The translations under genes and the position numbers were made by a program. A DNA stretch of 64,000 bases from Phocoena phocoena (Eukaryota; Chordata; Mammalia; Artiodactyla; Phocoenidae), in assembly GCF_963924675.1 (NCBI RefSeq), contig NC_089223.1:11110881-11174880 (forward strand), in the 5' to 3' direction. Below are positions 23,380-33,608 of this stretch, one piece after another; the first letter of the stretch is position 1, and every line of letters begins with the position of its first letter. The notes under the pieces were generated by a model, which was not told the DNA's origin, did no database searches, and was given only the letters and a program-made list of their open reading frames with translations.

Positions 23380-23790
23380 ATATATGGGTTTCTTGAGGGA
23401 TCTTACTCTAAGGAAAAGCTGGAAAACACCTAAATATTCTAACAGGTTGTATACTATATACTATATATATACACACCCCTACATGTATGTATATACATAC
23501 ATGTGCATGTGTCATCATACTAGTATCTATTATATCTATTACACAGCATTTAAAATTTGCTTGCAAATAATTTGTGATAACAGGAAATTTTTGTTACAAT
23601 GTTACTTGGAAAAAGTAAGTAATAAAATCATTTATGTAGGGTGATTCCTATTATGTAAATACATGCATAGGCATAAAGATAAAAATAAATATACAATCAT
23701 TTTTTTCCTTCTATACTTCTAAATTTTCCATATTTTCAGAAATATCATATAATTGGGATAATTTCTATTTTTTATAAATCTTTAAATGTT
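23380..23790 (+). repeat. L1M 3' region, sense
   Basis: Landmarks of an L1 3' UTR: 'gttacttggaaaaagtaag', 'gtagggtgattcctattatg', 'tatacttctaaattttcc'. It includes a perfect 24-bp palindrome of TGTA/TACA units at 23481-23504. Confidence 0.5.
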
Positions 23791-23829
23791 GACCAAGAAA
23801 GATAATTATAATTACCTCTAATTGTTAAA

Positions 23830-23958
23830 GAAAGAATTTAAAACTCAGTATGAATTTGAAACTCATTAAAACAAAATCATGCCCCAGTTCACATAACTAG
23901 TATCAGCAGCAAACTTTGGAATCAAACTAAGTCATTGACTTTAAATCCAATACTCATC
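23830..23958 (+). repeat. MIR SINE fragment
   Basis: 'cccagttcacataactagtatcagcag', 'tttggaatcaaactaagtc' and 'gactttaaatccaatactc' follow the MIR 3' half. Confidence 0.6.
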
Positions 23959-24461
23959 AACTTCAGCATGACTGAATCTTCAATATTATGTAATAATCAT
24001 GATATATCCTTAAGAAGTTGTAATATATATGCATATAAACGGGATTTTTATAGTCAGCATAAACATGGCCTGAGTTGTATGAAATTCTGTTATTAAGATT
24101 TAAAAGTTAACAAAAATACTACATAGATCTAAAGATATCTCTTAAATGTATGGTCCTTTACCAGCAGAATATTATTGTCTTAACATGTTTAATCTAGAAT
24201 ACCCTGTGCAGTAGAAGAGCATACAACAGGTTCTGAAAAATTATTTAAAAGTAAATTCTATGACTGAGAAACTTAATATTTTAACTTTTCATTTTGAAAT
24301 AATTTTAGACGTTAAGTGTTGCAACGGTTGTAAAGCGATTTCTCATATTCCTTTCTCTCAGCTCCCCCTACATTCATGTTACATAACCGTAGTAAAATTA
24401 TCAAAATTAGAAATTAACATCGGCACAATGCTATTAACTAAACTACAATAATCTTTATATA

Positions 24462-25491
24462 CAGGTAATACATTCCAAGACCCTCAGCGGATGCCTGCAA
24501 CCACAGATAGTACTGAACCCTATATATACACTGTGTTTTTTCCCAGTCATACATACCTGTGATGAAGTAATTTATAAATTAGGCACAGTAAGAGATTAAC
24601 AACAATAACTCAGAATAAAATAGAAGAATTATAACAATATATTGTAATAAAATTTATGTGAATGTGATCTCTCTCTCTCTCAAAATATCTTATTATACAA
24701 TTTTAATGCCTTTTCCATTCTGAACTAAGCACTTATCATGAATTGTGACCATAGTTTTTGCAGTTTGAGGTACAATAGTAAAGCTAGAATAAATTTCTTT
24801 TTCCTTCTTCACAATTTCACCAACAGAAGATTCATTCTTACCGTAGATCTCAGGAACCTCAGCATACGATTTTTTTCTTTCCTTATTAAGTAGTGAACAT
24901 TCACCTTTTCACTTAAACGAAGCACTTAATGGCTTCGGCTTCTCTTTGGCATATCCAAATTGCCAGCATCACTACTTTTGCACTTTGGGACCTTTTTTTT
25001 TTTTTTTTTGCGGTACACAGGCCTCTCACTGTCGCGGCCTCTCCCGTTGCGGAGCACAGGCTCCGGACACGCAGGCTCAGCGGCCATGGCTCACGGGCCC
25101 AGCCGCTCCGCGGAATGGGGGATCTTCCAGGACCGGGGCACAAACCCGTGTCCCCTGCATCGGCAGGCGGACTCTCAATGCGCCACCGGGGAAGCCCTGG
25201 GACCATTTTTAAGTACAATAAGTGTTACCTGAACTCAACCATCGCATCACTGAAACAGCGAATTAGACAACCAAGATGGCTGCTAAGTAATTGTGAGCGG
25301 ATACGCTGGGCAAAGGGATGATTCACGCCCCAGAAGGGATTGCGCGAGATTTCATCAAGCTACTCAGAATGGTGCGCAATTCAAAACTTATGAATTGAAT
25401 ATTAAATTTCCCACTTACTGTTAACATTAACTGTTAACAGCGGCTAGCTGAAACCACGGACAGTGAAACTGAGGATACGGGGGGACTACTG
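24462..25491 (-). mobile_element. Tigger-type (TcMar/pogo) DNA transposon, internally deleted
   Basis: Bounded by TA on both sides: 'ta|cag' at the left and 'ctactg|ta' at the right, the TA target duplication expected of Tc1/mariner-Tigger elements. The right terminus 'ggggggactactg' is well kept, whereas the left terminal repeat is shortened after 'cag'. On the minus strand a decayed frame starts at 25206 with residues like MVPKCKSSDAGNLDMPKRSR, resembling the N-terminal helix-turn-helix region of Tigger transposases. Frameshifts follow and no DDE domain is present, so it is a non-autonomous remnant. A CHR SINE sits inside the frame. Confidence 0.8.
24993..25197 (-). mobile_element. CHR SINE, short form, with damaged A box
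   Basis: Antisense copy with a pure T-tract of about 17 and TSD 'tgggacc' (24986-24992 and 25198-25204, probably continuing into the T run). It sits immediately after the third codon of the Tigger frame. Four bases ('ccac' on this strand) are missing within 'ctctcaa..tgcgcc', which removes part of the tRNA-like A box. Sense B box is GGTTTGTGCCC. Confidence 0.93.
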
Positions 25492-26047
25492 TATATACAG
25501 AGTTTATACAGAGTCTGCTAGTTTTTTCACTGATATCTTTTTTCTGTTCAAGGATTCAATCCAGGGTCCTACCTTGCATTTCCTTGTGGTGTCTACTTGC
25601 TCTTCTCGAATATGTGACAATTACTAAGTCTTTCCTTGTTTTTTATGACCTTGGAAATTTCAGAGAGTCAGATCAGGTATTTTGTATAGAATGCTCCTCA
25701 GTTTAGGTTTTTCTGATGTTTTCTCATGATTAGATTGAGGTTACGGATTTGGGAAAAGAACACCACGGCTGTGAGGTACCCTCGATGCATTGAAGTTAAT
25801 ATGTGCATGATGATAATATGTTTTATTACTAGTAATATTAACCTAAATTACTTGGTTAGGATGGTTTCTGTCAGACGTCTTCTTGGTAAAGTTACAATTT
25901 AATTCTTTGTAAATAATATTTATTGGTGGAGATATTTTGAGACTATGAACATACCCTCTTTCTCAAACGTATCCTGTTTCTCCTTAATCTTCCCAATGGT
26001 CAGTGTTTCTAGTCAACAGTAATTATCATTGTGGTGTGTTTTTCTTT

Positions 26048-26184
26048 TTCCTTTTTTTTTATTTTGGCTGAGCTGCAGGACATGAGGGATCTTAGTTCCC
26101 CTTAGTTCCCTGACCAGGAATCGAACCCGTGTCTTCTGCATTGGAAGCATGGAGTCCTAACCACTGGACATCCAGGGAAGTCCC
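26048..26184 (-). mobile_element. Short tRNA-derived cetartiodactyl SINE (third form)
   Basis: Only ~135 bp: head '..ggatgtccagtggttagg' and 'ggaagtcc', B box GGTTCGATTCC (canonical), then a short body and A-tail. TSD 'tcattgtggtgt' (26026-26037) versus 'tcactgtggtgt' (26185-26196). A 10-bp internal tandem duplication ('cccttagttc') is present near 26098. It resembles the tRNA-only class shared with ruminants and is probably older than the CHR copies. Confidence 0.85.
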
Positions 26185-26890
26185 TCACTGTGGTGTTCTA
26201 ATGTTTTTCTATTTCCCTTGTTCCTTCTAAATTCATTAATTGGAAATTTTTCATAAGGAAAATCTGTCCCTTTTCCAGCATTTGATCACTTGTTTATATT
26301 GGTTTGGACATATGAATATATGTTTTTCTTTATGTTACAATTCAACATTATCATTATATTTTTGCTGCTCAAATTGTTCCAGTTTTGGACATTGGGGCTA
26401 TTTCTGGTCAGCTCCTGTGTCTTTTCAATAAACCCCAAGCTTTTCTTTGAAAGTTCCTTACTTTCTAGGATTACAAAGTGCTCCAGTCTTAACTTACATT
26501 TTTTTGTGTGTGTCATCCCTAGCATCAACACTTCTCTAAGAAGCCCTGGTTCCTTTTATTGGAGAATGTTATTTGGAAGTCAAGATCTGGGCACTAAGTT
26601 TTCTCATTGCTGCTGGGGTGTCGTTCTGTGTAGGTCCATTCAGAAGACAGAGTTTGAAAATACATGTACATGTGTATACTAACCCATGTATACACACATG
26701 TCTATTCTATCTATGTGTGTGTGCATGTGTGACACACATACACACACACACATTTTTTTCATACTGGTATATCTGACTCCTCTTCAGGACCACAGGTTTC
26801 TTTCTATTCCCTCTTTGCTTATTTATGACATATCTCTAACAGTGGTCCTTATCCATAATACATTTGCTCATTTATTCATTCGAAGCATAA

Positions 26891-27149
26891 ATAAAAAATA
26901 GTTTCAGAATTTCTAACCCACACCCTGTGAGAAGTAGCTTTATCAATTAGAAAACAGTGTTTGTATAGTTTTTTTTGTTGTTGTTTCTAGCCTTAGAATA
27001 TCCAGTGAAAACAATGTTTTCTAAAGTTACTTAGGCCAGCTCCTTTGTTTCCCACACACTGTAGTTGGTTATGTCACTCATGTGAAATAAAGTTAAATTA
27101 TTTTGTCACAGTCTACATTCTGTATTGCACTTCCTTTATATCCTGGTAG
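26891..27149. other. Unassigned sequence between L1M blocks
   Basis: AT-rich. It could be continuing L1M 3' UTR, but no clear landmark is seen. Confidence 0.4.
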
Positions 27150-28720
27150 ATTTTTTTTTATTTGCATATAGCAAAATTCACTCATTTTGTGTACAGTTCC
27201 ATGGGCTTTGACAAATGCATAGAGGTCTGTATTTGCCAACCTCAGTTCCATACAAAACAATTCCATCATCCCCCAAATTACCTTATGCTCCTCCCACCCC
27301 AAATCCTGGGAATGACTAATTCATCCCTATAATTTTGCTTTTTCCAGAATGTCATATAAATGAAATCATCATAAAACATGAAGGCTTGGGGTCACTTATC
27401 AAAATGCATTTAAGATTCATTTATGTCGTTGTATAAAACAACAGTTTATTGCTTTTTGTTGCCGAGTAGCATTCCACTGTATCATTGTACCACCATTTAC
27501 TAATTAACCTCTTCAAACCCATCATGGTTCTTTCCAGATTTTAGCAGTTATCCATAAAGCTGCTACAAGGGTCTGTATACAGGTTTTTGTATGGAGATAA
27601 GTTCTGAATTCATGTGGGCAAAAAATAAGAAGTGAATTGCTCAGTCATTGGTAACTATGAGTTAAACTTTACAAGAAAGAGCAGAACTATTTTCTCAAAG
27701 GGGCTGTACATTCTCACCATCAATGTATGAATATTCCAGCTGCTTTACATATTTGTAGTTTTTTATTTTTTTATTATTATTCTAATAGCATTGTACTAAT
27801 AACTCATTGTGGTCTTAATTTGCATTTTCTGATGACTAATAATATTGTACATCTTTTGAAATACTCAAATGTCAGCTATTTTGTTTGTTTTTTTTAATAT
27901 TGAAGTATAGTTGATTTACAACGTTGTGTTCGTTTTTGCTATACAGCAAAGCATATATATACATATTCCTTTCATATTCTTTTCCATTATGGCTTATTAC
28001 AGGATATTGAATATAGTTCTCTGTGCTATACAGTAGGTCCTTGTTGTTATTCTATTCTATATATAGTAGTGTGTATCTGTTAATCCCAAAATCCTAATTT
28101 ATTCCTTTCCCCCTTCCCCTTTGGTAACCATAAACTCGTTTTCTATGTCTGTGAGTCTGTTTCTGTTTTGTAAATAAGCACATTTGTATCATATTTTAGA
28201 TTCCATATATAAGTAATATCACATGATGTTTGTTTTTCTCTTTCTGACTTACTTCACTTAGTATGATAATCTCTAGGCCCGTCCATGTTGCTGTAAATGT
28301 CATCTTCATAGTTTCCTTACTGAAGTGTTTTCAGATTCTTGGCCAATTTTTTATTATGTTGTTTTATTTTCTTGTGGATCTTTGAGAGTTATTTATATGT
28401 TCTGGATAAAAATCCTTTACAGGGTATGGATTTCAAATAGCTTCTCCTATCACAGTTTGTCTTTCCATTCTCATAAATGTACTGTTCATAGTGTAAATGT
28501 TTTCAACTTGAATATAGTTTATCTTTTTCTTTCTGTTATAGATTTTTCTTTTGCTGTCTTATCTAAAAACTATTTGCCAAACTCAAGATCACAGAGATAT
28601 TCATTTGAAGTTTCTTTTTTTAACTTAAGGGCTTATTTAAAGGATTTTGTTTTATTTTGTTTTGTTTTGCATATGGATGCCAATTCTATTATCACTATGT
28701 GTTGAAAAGAGCATCCCTGT
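27150..28720 (-). pseudogene. L1M ORF2 end plus 3' UTR relic, antisense, split by a younger L1
   Basis: Left piece 27150-27886: 'attcactcattttgtgtacag', 'ccagaatgtcatataaatg', 'tgccgagtagcattcc', 'ctcaaaggggctgtacattc', 'ttaatttgcattttctgatg'. Right piece 28300-28720: 'tcagattcttggccaattttt', 'tctggataaaaatccttta', 'caagatcacagagatattc'. They join into one L1 when 27887-28299 is removed. Dead. Confidence 0.75.
27887..28299 (-). mobile_element. Younger L1 3' end, 5'-truncated, antisense
   Basis: Begins with a T-rich tail and 'attgaagtatagttgattta', the reverse complement of the cetartiodactyl L1 3' terminus, and continues through 'ttctctgtgctatacagtagg', 'ccccctttggtaacc'-like, 'acttcacttagtatgataatc' and 'gtccatgttgctgtaaatg'. 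Clearly less diverged than the L1M around it. No clear TSD remains. Confidence 0.8.
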
Positions 28721-29595
28721 CTCTGACACATTATATCTTATTCTAGCATTTATGAACCTTGACAGGCTAATTTGTTAGCCTACAAGTAAGGTAAAATCTC
28801 AAACCCTTCATCGTTTTTGACCACGAAGAGTTTTTATGTCATGAAATGGGCATGCCTTTTCTTCTGCTAGGCCTTCAGTGTATAGGACTGAGTTAATCTA
28901 ATTAGGAATTGGACTGGGTTTTAGGTTTGTTGTTGCTATGGTTTCAGTATACCACAGGCTTTCAATTCCTTGAGGGATTATTTTGTTTATTATGGGAGTT
29001 GATTTGCCAGTTTTTTTCCCCCAACATCTGCTCCACTCTGAGCTTTAGGTCATCCCTTTGTGCTGTACCTCAGAAATGGTCTGTCTTCTGCAAGTAACTC
29101 TTCATTCATATGACACTTGATAACCTAGTGGTGGAGGTGGGAACAGTCTATGTTGTTCTGATTAAGTTTAACCATTAAGTAGTCAAGGTATCCCTCGTTC
29201 TCCAGGATATGACCTCCTTAATGCCCCTCCCCTTCCTGGTGCAGTTTTGAGCCCAGCACTTATTTCCCAGGGATAGAGGTTTCCTTTCCCTCCCCCAGCT
29301 GCAGTGAATTTTTCCTTTCTTCCCCAGCTGCAGTGAATTTTTACTAGTGCCTAAGGGTGACGGGTTATCATCCTTATCCCACAGATCAGAGCATTATATC
29401 CTTAGGGGAAATAAGGAAGAGGGTCTCAGAGTTTCTTACTGCCCCTGCTTTGGTTTCTCTTCTCCTCTTCTCTGTTCTCCTCCCCTCCTTCTGTTTTCCT
29501 TCCCCATACTGAAGAGTTTCTTTGGTTTCTCCCAACCACTTTTTGTGAGTATTAGGTGGTGTTTGTGTACACCTGGGCCCCTGAAATTTGCCAAA
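28721..29595. other. Unassigned sequence, possibly old L1
   Basis: Contains 'ctaattaggaattggactggg', a motif that recurs at 60050-60070 ('ccaatcaggaattgaactg'), so both may be copies of one old repeat. A 29-bp direct tandem duplication lies at 29283-29342. The ORF from 29347 is not a gene (see rejected items). Confidence 0.35.
29283..29342 (+). repeat. 29-bp tandem duplication
   Basis: The unit 'ccccagctgcagtgaatttt' plus the preceding 'tttcctttc' stretch occurs twice in tandem (29293 and 29322 starts), with one small difference at the join. Confidence 0.85.
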
Positions 29596-29600
29596 CATCC

Positions 29601-29807
29601 TTTTTTTTTTTTTTTGCGGTACGCGGGCCTCTCACTGTTGTGGCCTCTCCCTCCGCGGAGCACAGGCTCCGGACGCGCAGGCTCAGCGGCCATGGCTCAC
29701 GGGCCCAGCCGCTCCGCGGCATGTGGGATCTTCACGGACTGGGGCATGAACCTGTGTCCCCTGCATCGGCAGGCAGACTCTCAACCACTGCGCCACCAGG
29801 GAAGCCC
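29601..29807 (-). mobile_element. CHR SINE, short form
   Basis: Antisense copy with a pure T-tract and the head 'ccaccagggaagcccc'. TSD appears as 'catcc' followed by T-rich sequence on both sides (29596 and 29808). Sense B box GGTTCATGCCC. The longest open frame in the window, 183 codons from 29347, runs through it and is an artefact. Confidence 0.92.
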
Positions 29808-29812
29808 CATCC

Positions 29813-31490
29813 TACCTTTTTTTAATAGGTGTCCAGAAGCAGATTGCTCAGGTAAGCAAGTGTTTTGGTTTTGTCTGCAACTGACCATCTCTCTTTAGAT
29901 TTTGAGCTCTGTGACCTCTGTACTCTGATGGGTTCAAAGAAAGTTGTGAATTTCCTGTTTGTTATTGTTGTTGTCATTGTCCTTGTTGTTGCAAAGGTTG
30001 AGAATGGCCTTTGAAAATGAGTCTTTCCAGTTCTCTGCATCTCTGGGCAGAAACTGAGAATCAATTTAATGTTTTAAATTTGATTTCAAAAAGCAACTGA
30101 TTACAAATTTGTAACCCTTTTTACTTTGAGAGACTCCCAATTATAATTTAAGTTGTAAATTACTATGATTTTTCTTAAGTCAATAATTAGCTGGCGTTCT
30201 GTTGAGTCACTTGAACACATAAAGGCAAGAGACCTGTAGACTGCTTGGAGCATCACAGGTTTGAATAATTTGCTCAATTTTTCCCTGACCCTGTGACTGA
30301 ATTTGTAAAGTAATAGTAAGAAGGTTTTCATCTAGCTCCAGCAATATGGTGAGGATTTAAGAACTAAAAGTATTTTGATATCTTCAAAAGGTAATAAAAA
30401 AGTTTATATTAAAAAAAGTTTATATAAAAATATGTTTTTCTTTCTTATTACTAACTGAATTGCCACAACAGTTTTATCTAGTTAAAATGATTTCATGACT
30501 ATCTAAACTAGAACAGTAAAACTGAGAACAAAGAACAGAATCTATCCAAAAAACTACATTAAATAACAGCATTTAAACAGTTAAGTCCCCCTTCTTTTTA
30601 ACAATAAAATTATTTCTGACCCTCAAAGTATATTTACATTTGAAAAACAGGATAGTGATTCAAATATTATGGGAGAGGGGTTCTGAATATGGAATACAAA
30701 TTGTAAACAAAATTAGGTAACAAAAATGTTTGGGAGATATCTATGCCCTCAGATTCTCTGAGTGGAATATCAGTGGTAAAACTACTAGAATTTCCTTTCC
30801 CTTAACACCTTGCATATGTATTTGACAGACCTCATTCCTATCAGGGCAGAAATTGCATGTTAATGACATTTATAAGTGAAGTGGACATTCAAAGTTAAAA
30901 AGAGGCTGACTAAACAGATTTGCAAATCATTTGGCAGCAAAGGATAAGAGAGCTTAAGGAGTCATTAGAAGAGAAATTTAAGGATAAGTAGGAGGATAAT
31001 GATAAATACAATTTAATCCCGGATAATAATGCTAAGATGAAAAGTCATATACAGTAACTTGCAGTATATTATTTTAATGTTTCATTACTGTGATCGAAAG
31101 GATCTGACATAAAGATTGATTTGATGTAGGTCACCCCATCAGCTCTTCTATCTAAGTGGATAAATCTCTCTTTGGACAGATATGGTTGCAGCTTGCCTGA
31201 CTCTGACCTGTTACATCAAGAAAAATGATCATGTACCAGATGTGTTTCATTTTGCTTACTACGTGACCTAGTATTTACTTTGATTTTACAAAACTTTAAC
31301 TTTGACGATTGGAACTTATATGAAACAAGGAAGTATTAAATAGGATAAATTCCAAAGCTCTAGATACTCAAACCTGTGTCTACAGACTTAATATGTAGAG
31401 TTATTTTTATAGAAACATGAAAACTCATTTGTTCCCTACAATTGAAGTAATGGGCTATTTTATGAATTGAGACCAATGACCTTAAATTAT
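29813..31490. other. Unassigned unique sequence
   Basis: No repeat or gene recognised. 30980-31290 lacks repeat hallmarks and might include conserved non-coding sequence; unproven. Confidence 0.45.
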
Positions 31491-31901
31491 TTTGAAGAAT
31501 TTATTTTTTAATAATATATATTTGAAATAACAAATATTATTTTTAAAAAATATATTTGAAGAATTTATTTTTTATTTTTTGAAGAATTTATTTTTTAAAA
31601 ATATATATTTGAAGAATTTATTTTTTAAAAATATATATTTGAAATAACAAATATTATTTTTTCAGTAATTTTTACCTGTAAATAAAATCTCAATCTTGTT
31701 ATTCAAGATTGTGTGAGGAATCTATTTGAATTTGAAGAATTTGTTTTTTAAAAATATATATTTGAAATAACAAATTTATTTTTGATTTGAAGAATTTATT
31801 TTTTAAAAATATATATTTGAAATAACAAATATTATTTTTTCAGTAATTTTTACCTGTAAATAAAATCTCAATCTTGTTATTCAAGATTGTGTGAGGAATC
31901 T
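31491..31901 (+). repeat. Complex local AT-rich tandem duplication
   Basis: A module beginning 'gaagaattta' followed by T/A runs and 'atatatttgaaataacaaat' is repeated six times in whole or part (starts at 31494, 31558, 31581, 31611, 31733 and 31789). Two copies of a 113-bp unit, 31611-31723 and 31789-31901, are identical base for base. Each unit contains a perfect 8-bp hairpin 'caatcttg..caagattg'. It is not a known transposon. Confidence 0.9.
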
Positions 31902-32220
31902 GGGTCCAGTGTTTTTCCCAGGTTCAATTTCACCTCACTTTCCTCAACAGAAGTCAACAGCAGAAAAACTAAGTACTAAGTATCCCTCAAAAATTTACTT
32001 GGCTTTCCTTTTTATATCATACTTTACTTTTAAATAATATATGAGTATTAATTATCCAAGAACAGCAATATGCTTAAAATAAAATACATTATTTTCCTTG
32101 CAAATAGACTACAACAATGATTTTTGAAATATTTTCTTCTGATATTTAACAAACGTAGTATTGCACTGCTGAGTTTGGTTTCTTGATCTTAAATACTATC
32201 CACTGACTTTGTGTTTTAAC
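31902..32220. other. Unassigned sequence
   Basis: AT-rich unique sequence without recognised features. Confidence 0.5.
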
Positions 32221-32231
32221 AGTTGAGGATT

Positions 32232-32436
32232 GGGCTTCCCTGGTGGTGCAGTGGTTGAGAGTCCGCCTGCCGATGTAGGGGACACGGGTTCGTGCCCCGG
32301 TCCAGGAAGATCCCACATGCTGCGGAGCGGCTGGACCCCTGAGCCATGGCCGCTGAGCCTGCGCGTCCGGAGCCTGTGCTCCGCAACGGGAGAGGCCACA
32401 GCAGTGAGAGGCCCGCGTACCACACACACAAAAAAA
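32232..32436 (+). mobile_element. CHR SINE, short form
   Basis: Sense copy: head 'gggcttccctggtggtgc', B box GGTTCGTGCCC, GC-rich body, tail '(ca)n' then A7. TSD 'agttgaggatt' perfect (32221-32231 and 32437-32447). Confidence 0.95.
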
Positions 32437-32447
32437 AGTTGAGGATT

Positions 32448-33212
32448 TAAATCTCTTATATCTCTACCTCAGCCTTCTCCTACTCCTCACCTTACCCTAT
32501 AGAATTAAATCAAAATATTTAGTTAAATTATTGTTTAGTGTTTAAGTGCTTAATTACCATAAAATATTGCTTATTTCTACTATGCCCAATAGACCAAAGT
32601 TGTTACTTTTGATTTTCTCATTTTTATGTGTTCAATCTACCAACCTAAACTGAATCACTTATTGTCTTTATTTTTATTATTTTGACTTTGCTTTTCTCCT
32701 TGCTGCAATCTTTTTCCACTTTATTAGAAAGTTTTCAGTGAAAAAGTCAGCTCAGAACAATCTCTCCATTCTCTGAAAGTTACAATGCACATTCTTTGAC
32801 TATACTCCTATCTGGTACTTAAGAGGTGATATTAATTATTCATTACTTCTTGATTGCTTATTTTTACTAGACAAATTTGAAGCAAGTGTCACACACTTGC
32901 CATGACAGTTTCCTTAGTTAGTCCCTTATGTAGCTTCTTAATTTACTAATTTGAGTGTATTTGGTTTTACATGATCCTCACTTCTAATGTTACAAAAAGC
33001 TCCTCCAAATCTTTTTTACAATTATTATTTACAGCATAATAATTTCTTAACAAAATATCATGAAAACCTACTAAATATATATATATATTTCAAAGTATTT
33101 TAAAATAATTTAAACAAAACTAGGTGGAAAACAGAATAAACATTTAGATATGTTAAAGAAGCTGAAATAGTTTTTTCATGTTTAATAGAAAAAACATGTG
33201 ATTTAATTAATT
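32448..33212. other. Unassigned AT-rich sequence
   Basis: No repeat family or gene recognised. A short (AT)n run lies near 33077. Confidence 0.5.
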
Positions 33213-33217
33213 CTAGT

Positions 33218-33603
33218 TGTCTTACTCAGTCAGAGCTACTATATCAAAGAGTCATAAACTAGGTAACTTATAAACAAGAGAAATTTATTTCTCACAGTTC
33301 CAGAAGCTGGAAGTCCCAGATCTGGGTACCAGAGTGGTTTAGTTCTGGTAAGTGCCCTCTTCCAAGTTGTAGGCTGCCAAACTCTCATTGTATCCTCACA
33401 TGGCAGAGGGCAGAGAGGAGAAGCTAGGGCTCTGGTGACTCTAATGACTTTTATGACTAATCCTATTTTATGAGGGCTCTACCCTCATGACCGCCTCTAA
33501 TCATAATCACCTCCCAAAGGCCCCATTTCCTAATACTATCACACTGAGGGGTAGGGTTTCCACATATGAACTTTTAGGGGACACAAACTTTCATTCCATA
33601 ACA
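33218..33603 (-). mobile_element. MaLR-type solo LTR (MST-like)
   Basis: Antisense MaLR LTR from 'tgtcttactcagtcag' to '..cattccataaca'. Internal landmarks: 'gagaaatttatttctcacag', 'tcctcacatggcagag', 'gagggctctaccctcatgac', 'aatcacctcccaaaggcccc'. A likely 5-bp TSD with one mismatch: 'ctagt' (33213-33217) and 'caagt' (33604-33608). Non-coding. Confidence 0.88.
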
Positions 33604-33608
33604 CAAGT

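Larger units (their letters stand above)
24250..26890 (-). repeat. Ancient L1M 3' UTR, antisense, host of nested insertions
   Basis: One old L1 3' UTR can be followed across three pieces. 24250-24461: 'ttttgaaataattttagac', 'agctccccctacattcatg'. 25492-26037: 'gttcaaggattcaatccag', 'tgattagattgaggttacgg', 'ggagatattttgagactatg'. 26185-26890: 'ctcaaattgttccagttttgg', 'ccctggttccttttattggag', 'caagatctgggcactaag'. The interruptions are a Tigger element (24462-25491) and a SINE (26038-26184). A CA/TG run lies near 26690-26753. Confidence 0.75.

Noticed and set aside
29347..29898. 183-codon open frame, the longest in the window
   Set aside because: Its second half is a CHR SINE read antisense and the first half has no domain. 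The same peptide stretch recurs wherever the SINE is inserted, so it is not a gene.
31491..31901. CRISPR-like array
   Set aside because: The repeats are AT-rich, unequal and without unique spacers of constant size, and the host is a mammal. It is a local tandem duplication.
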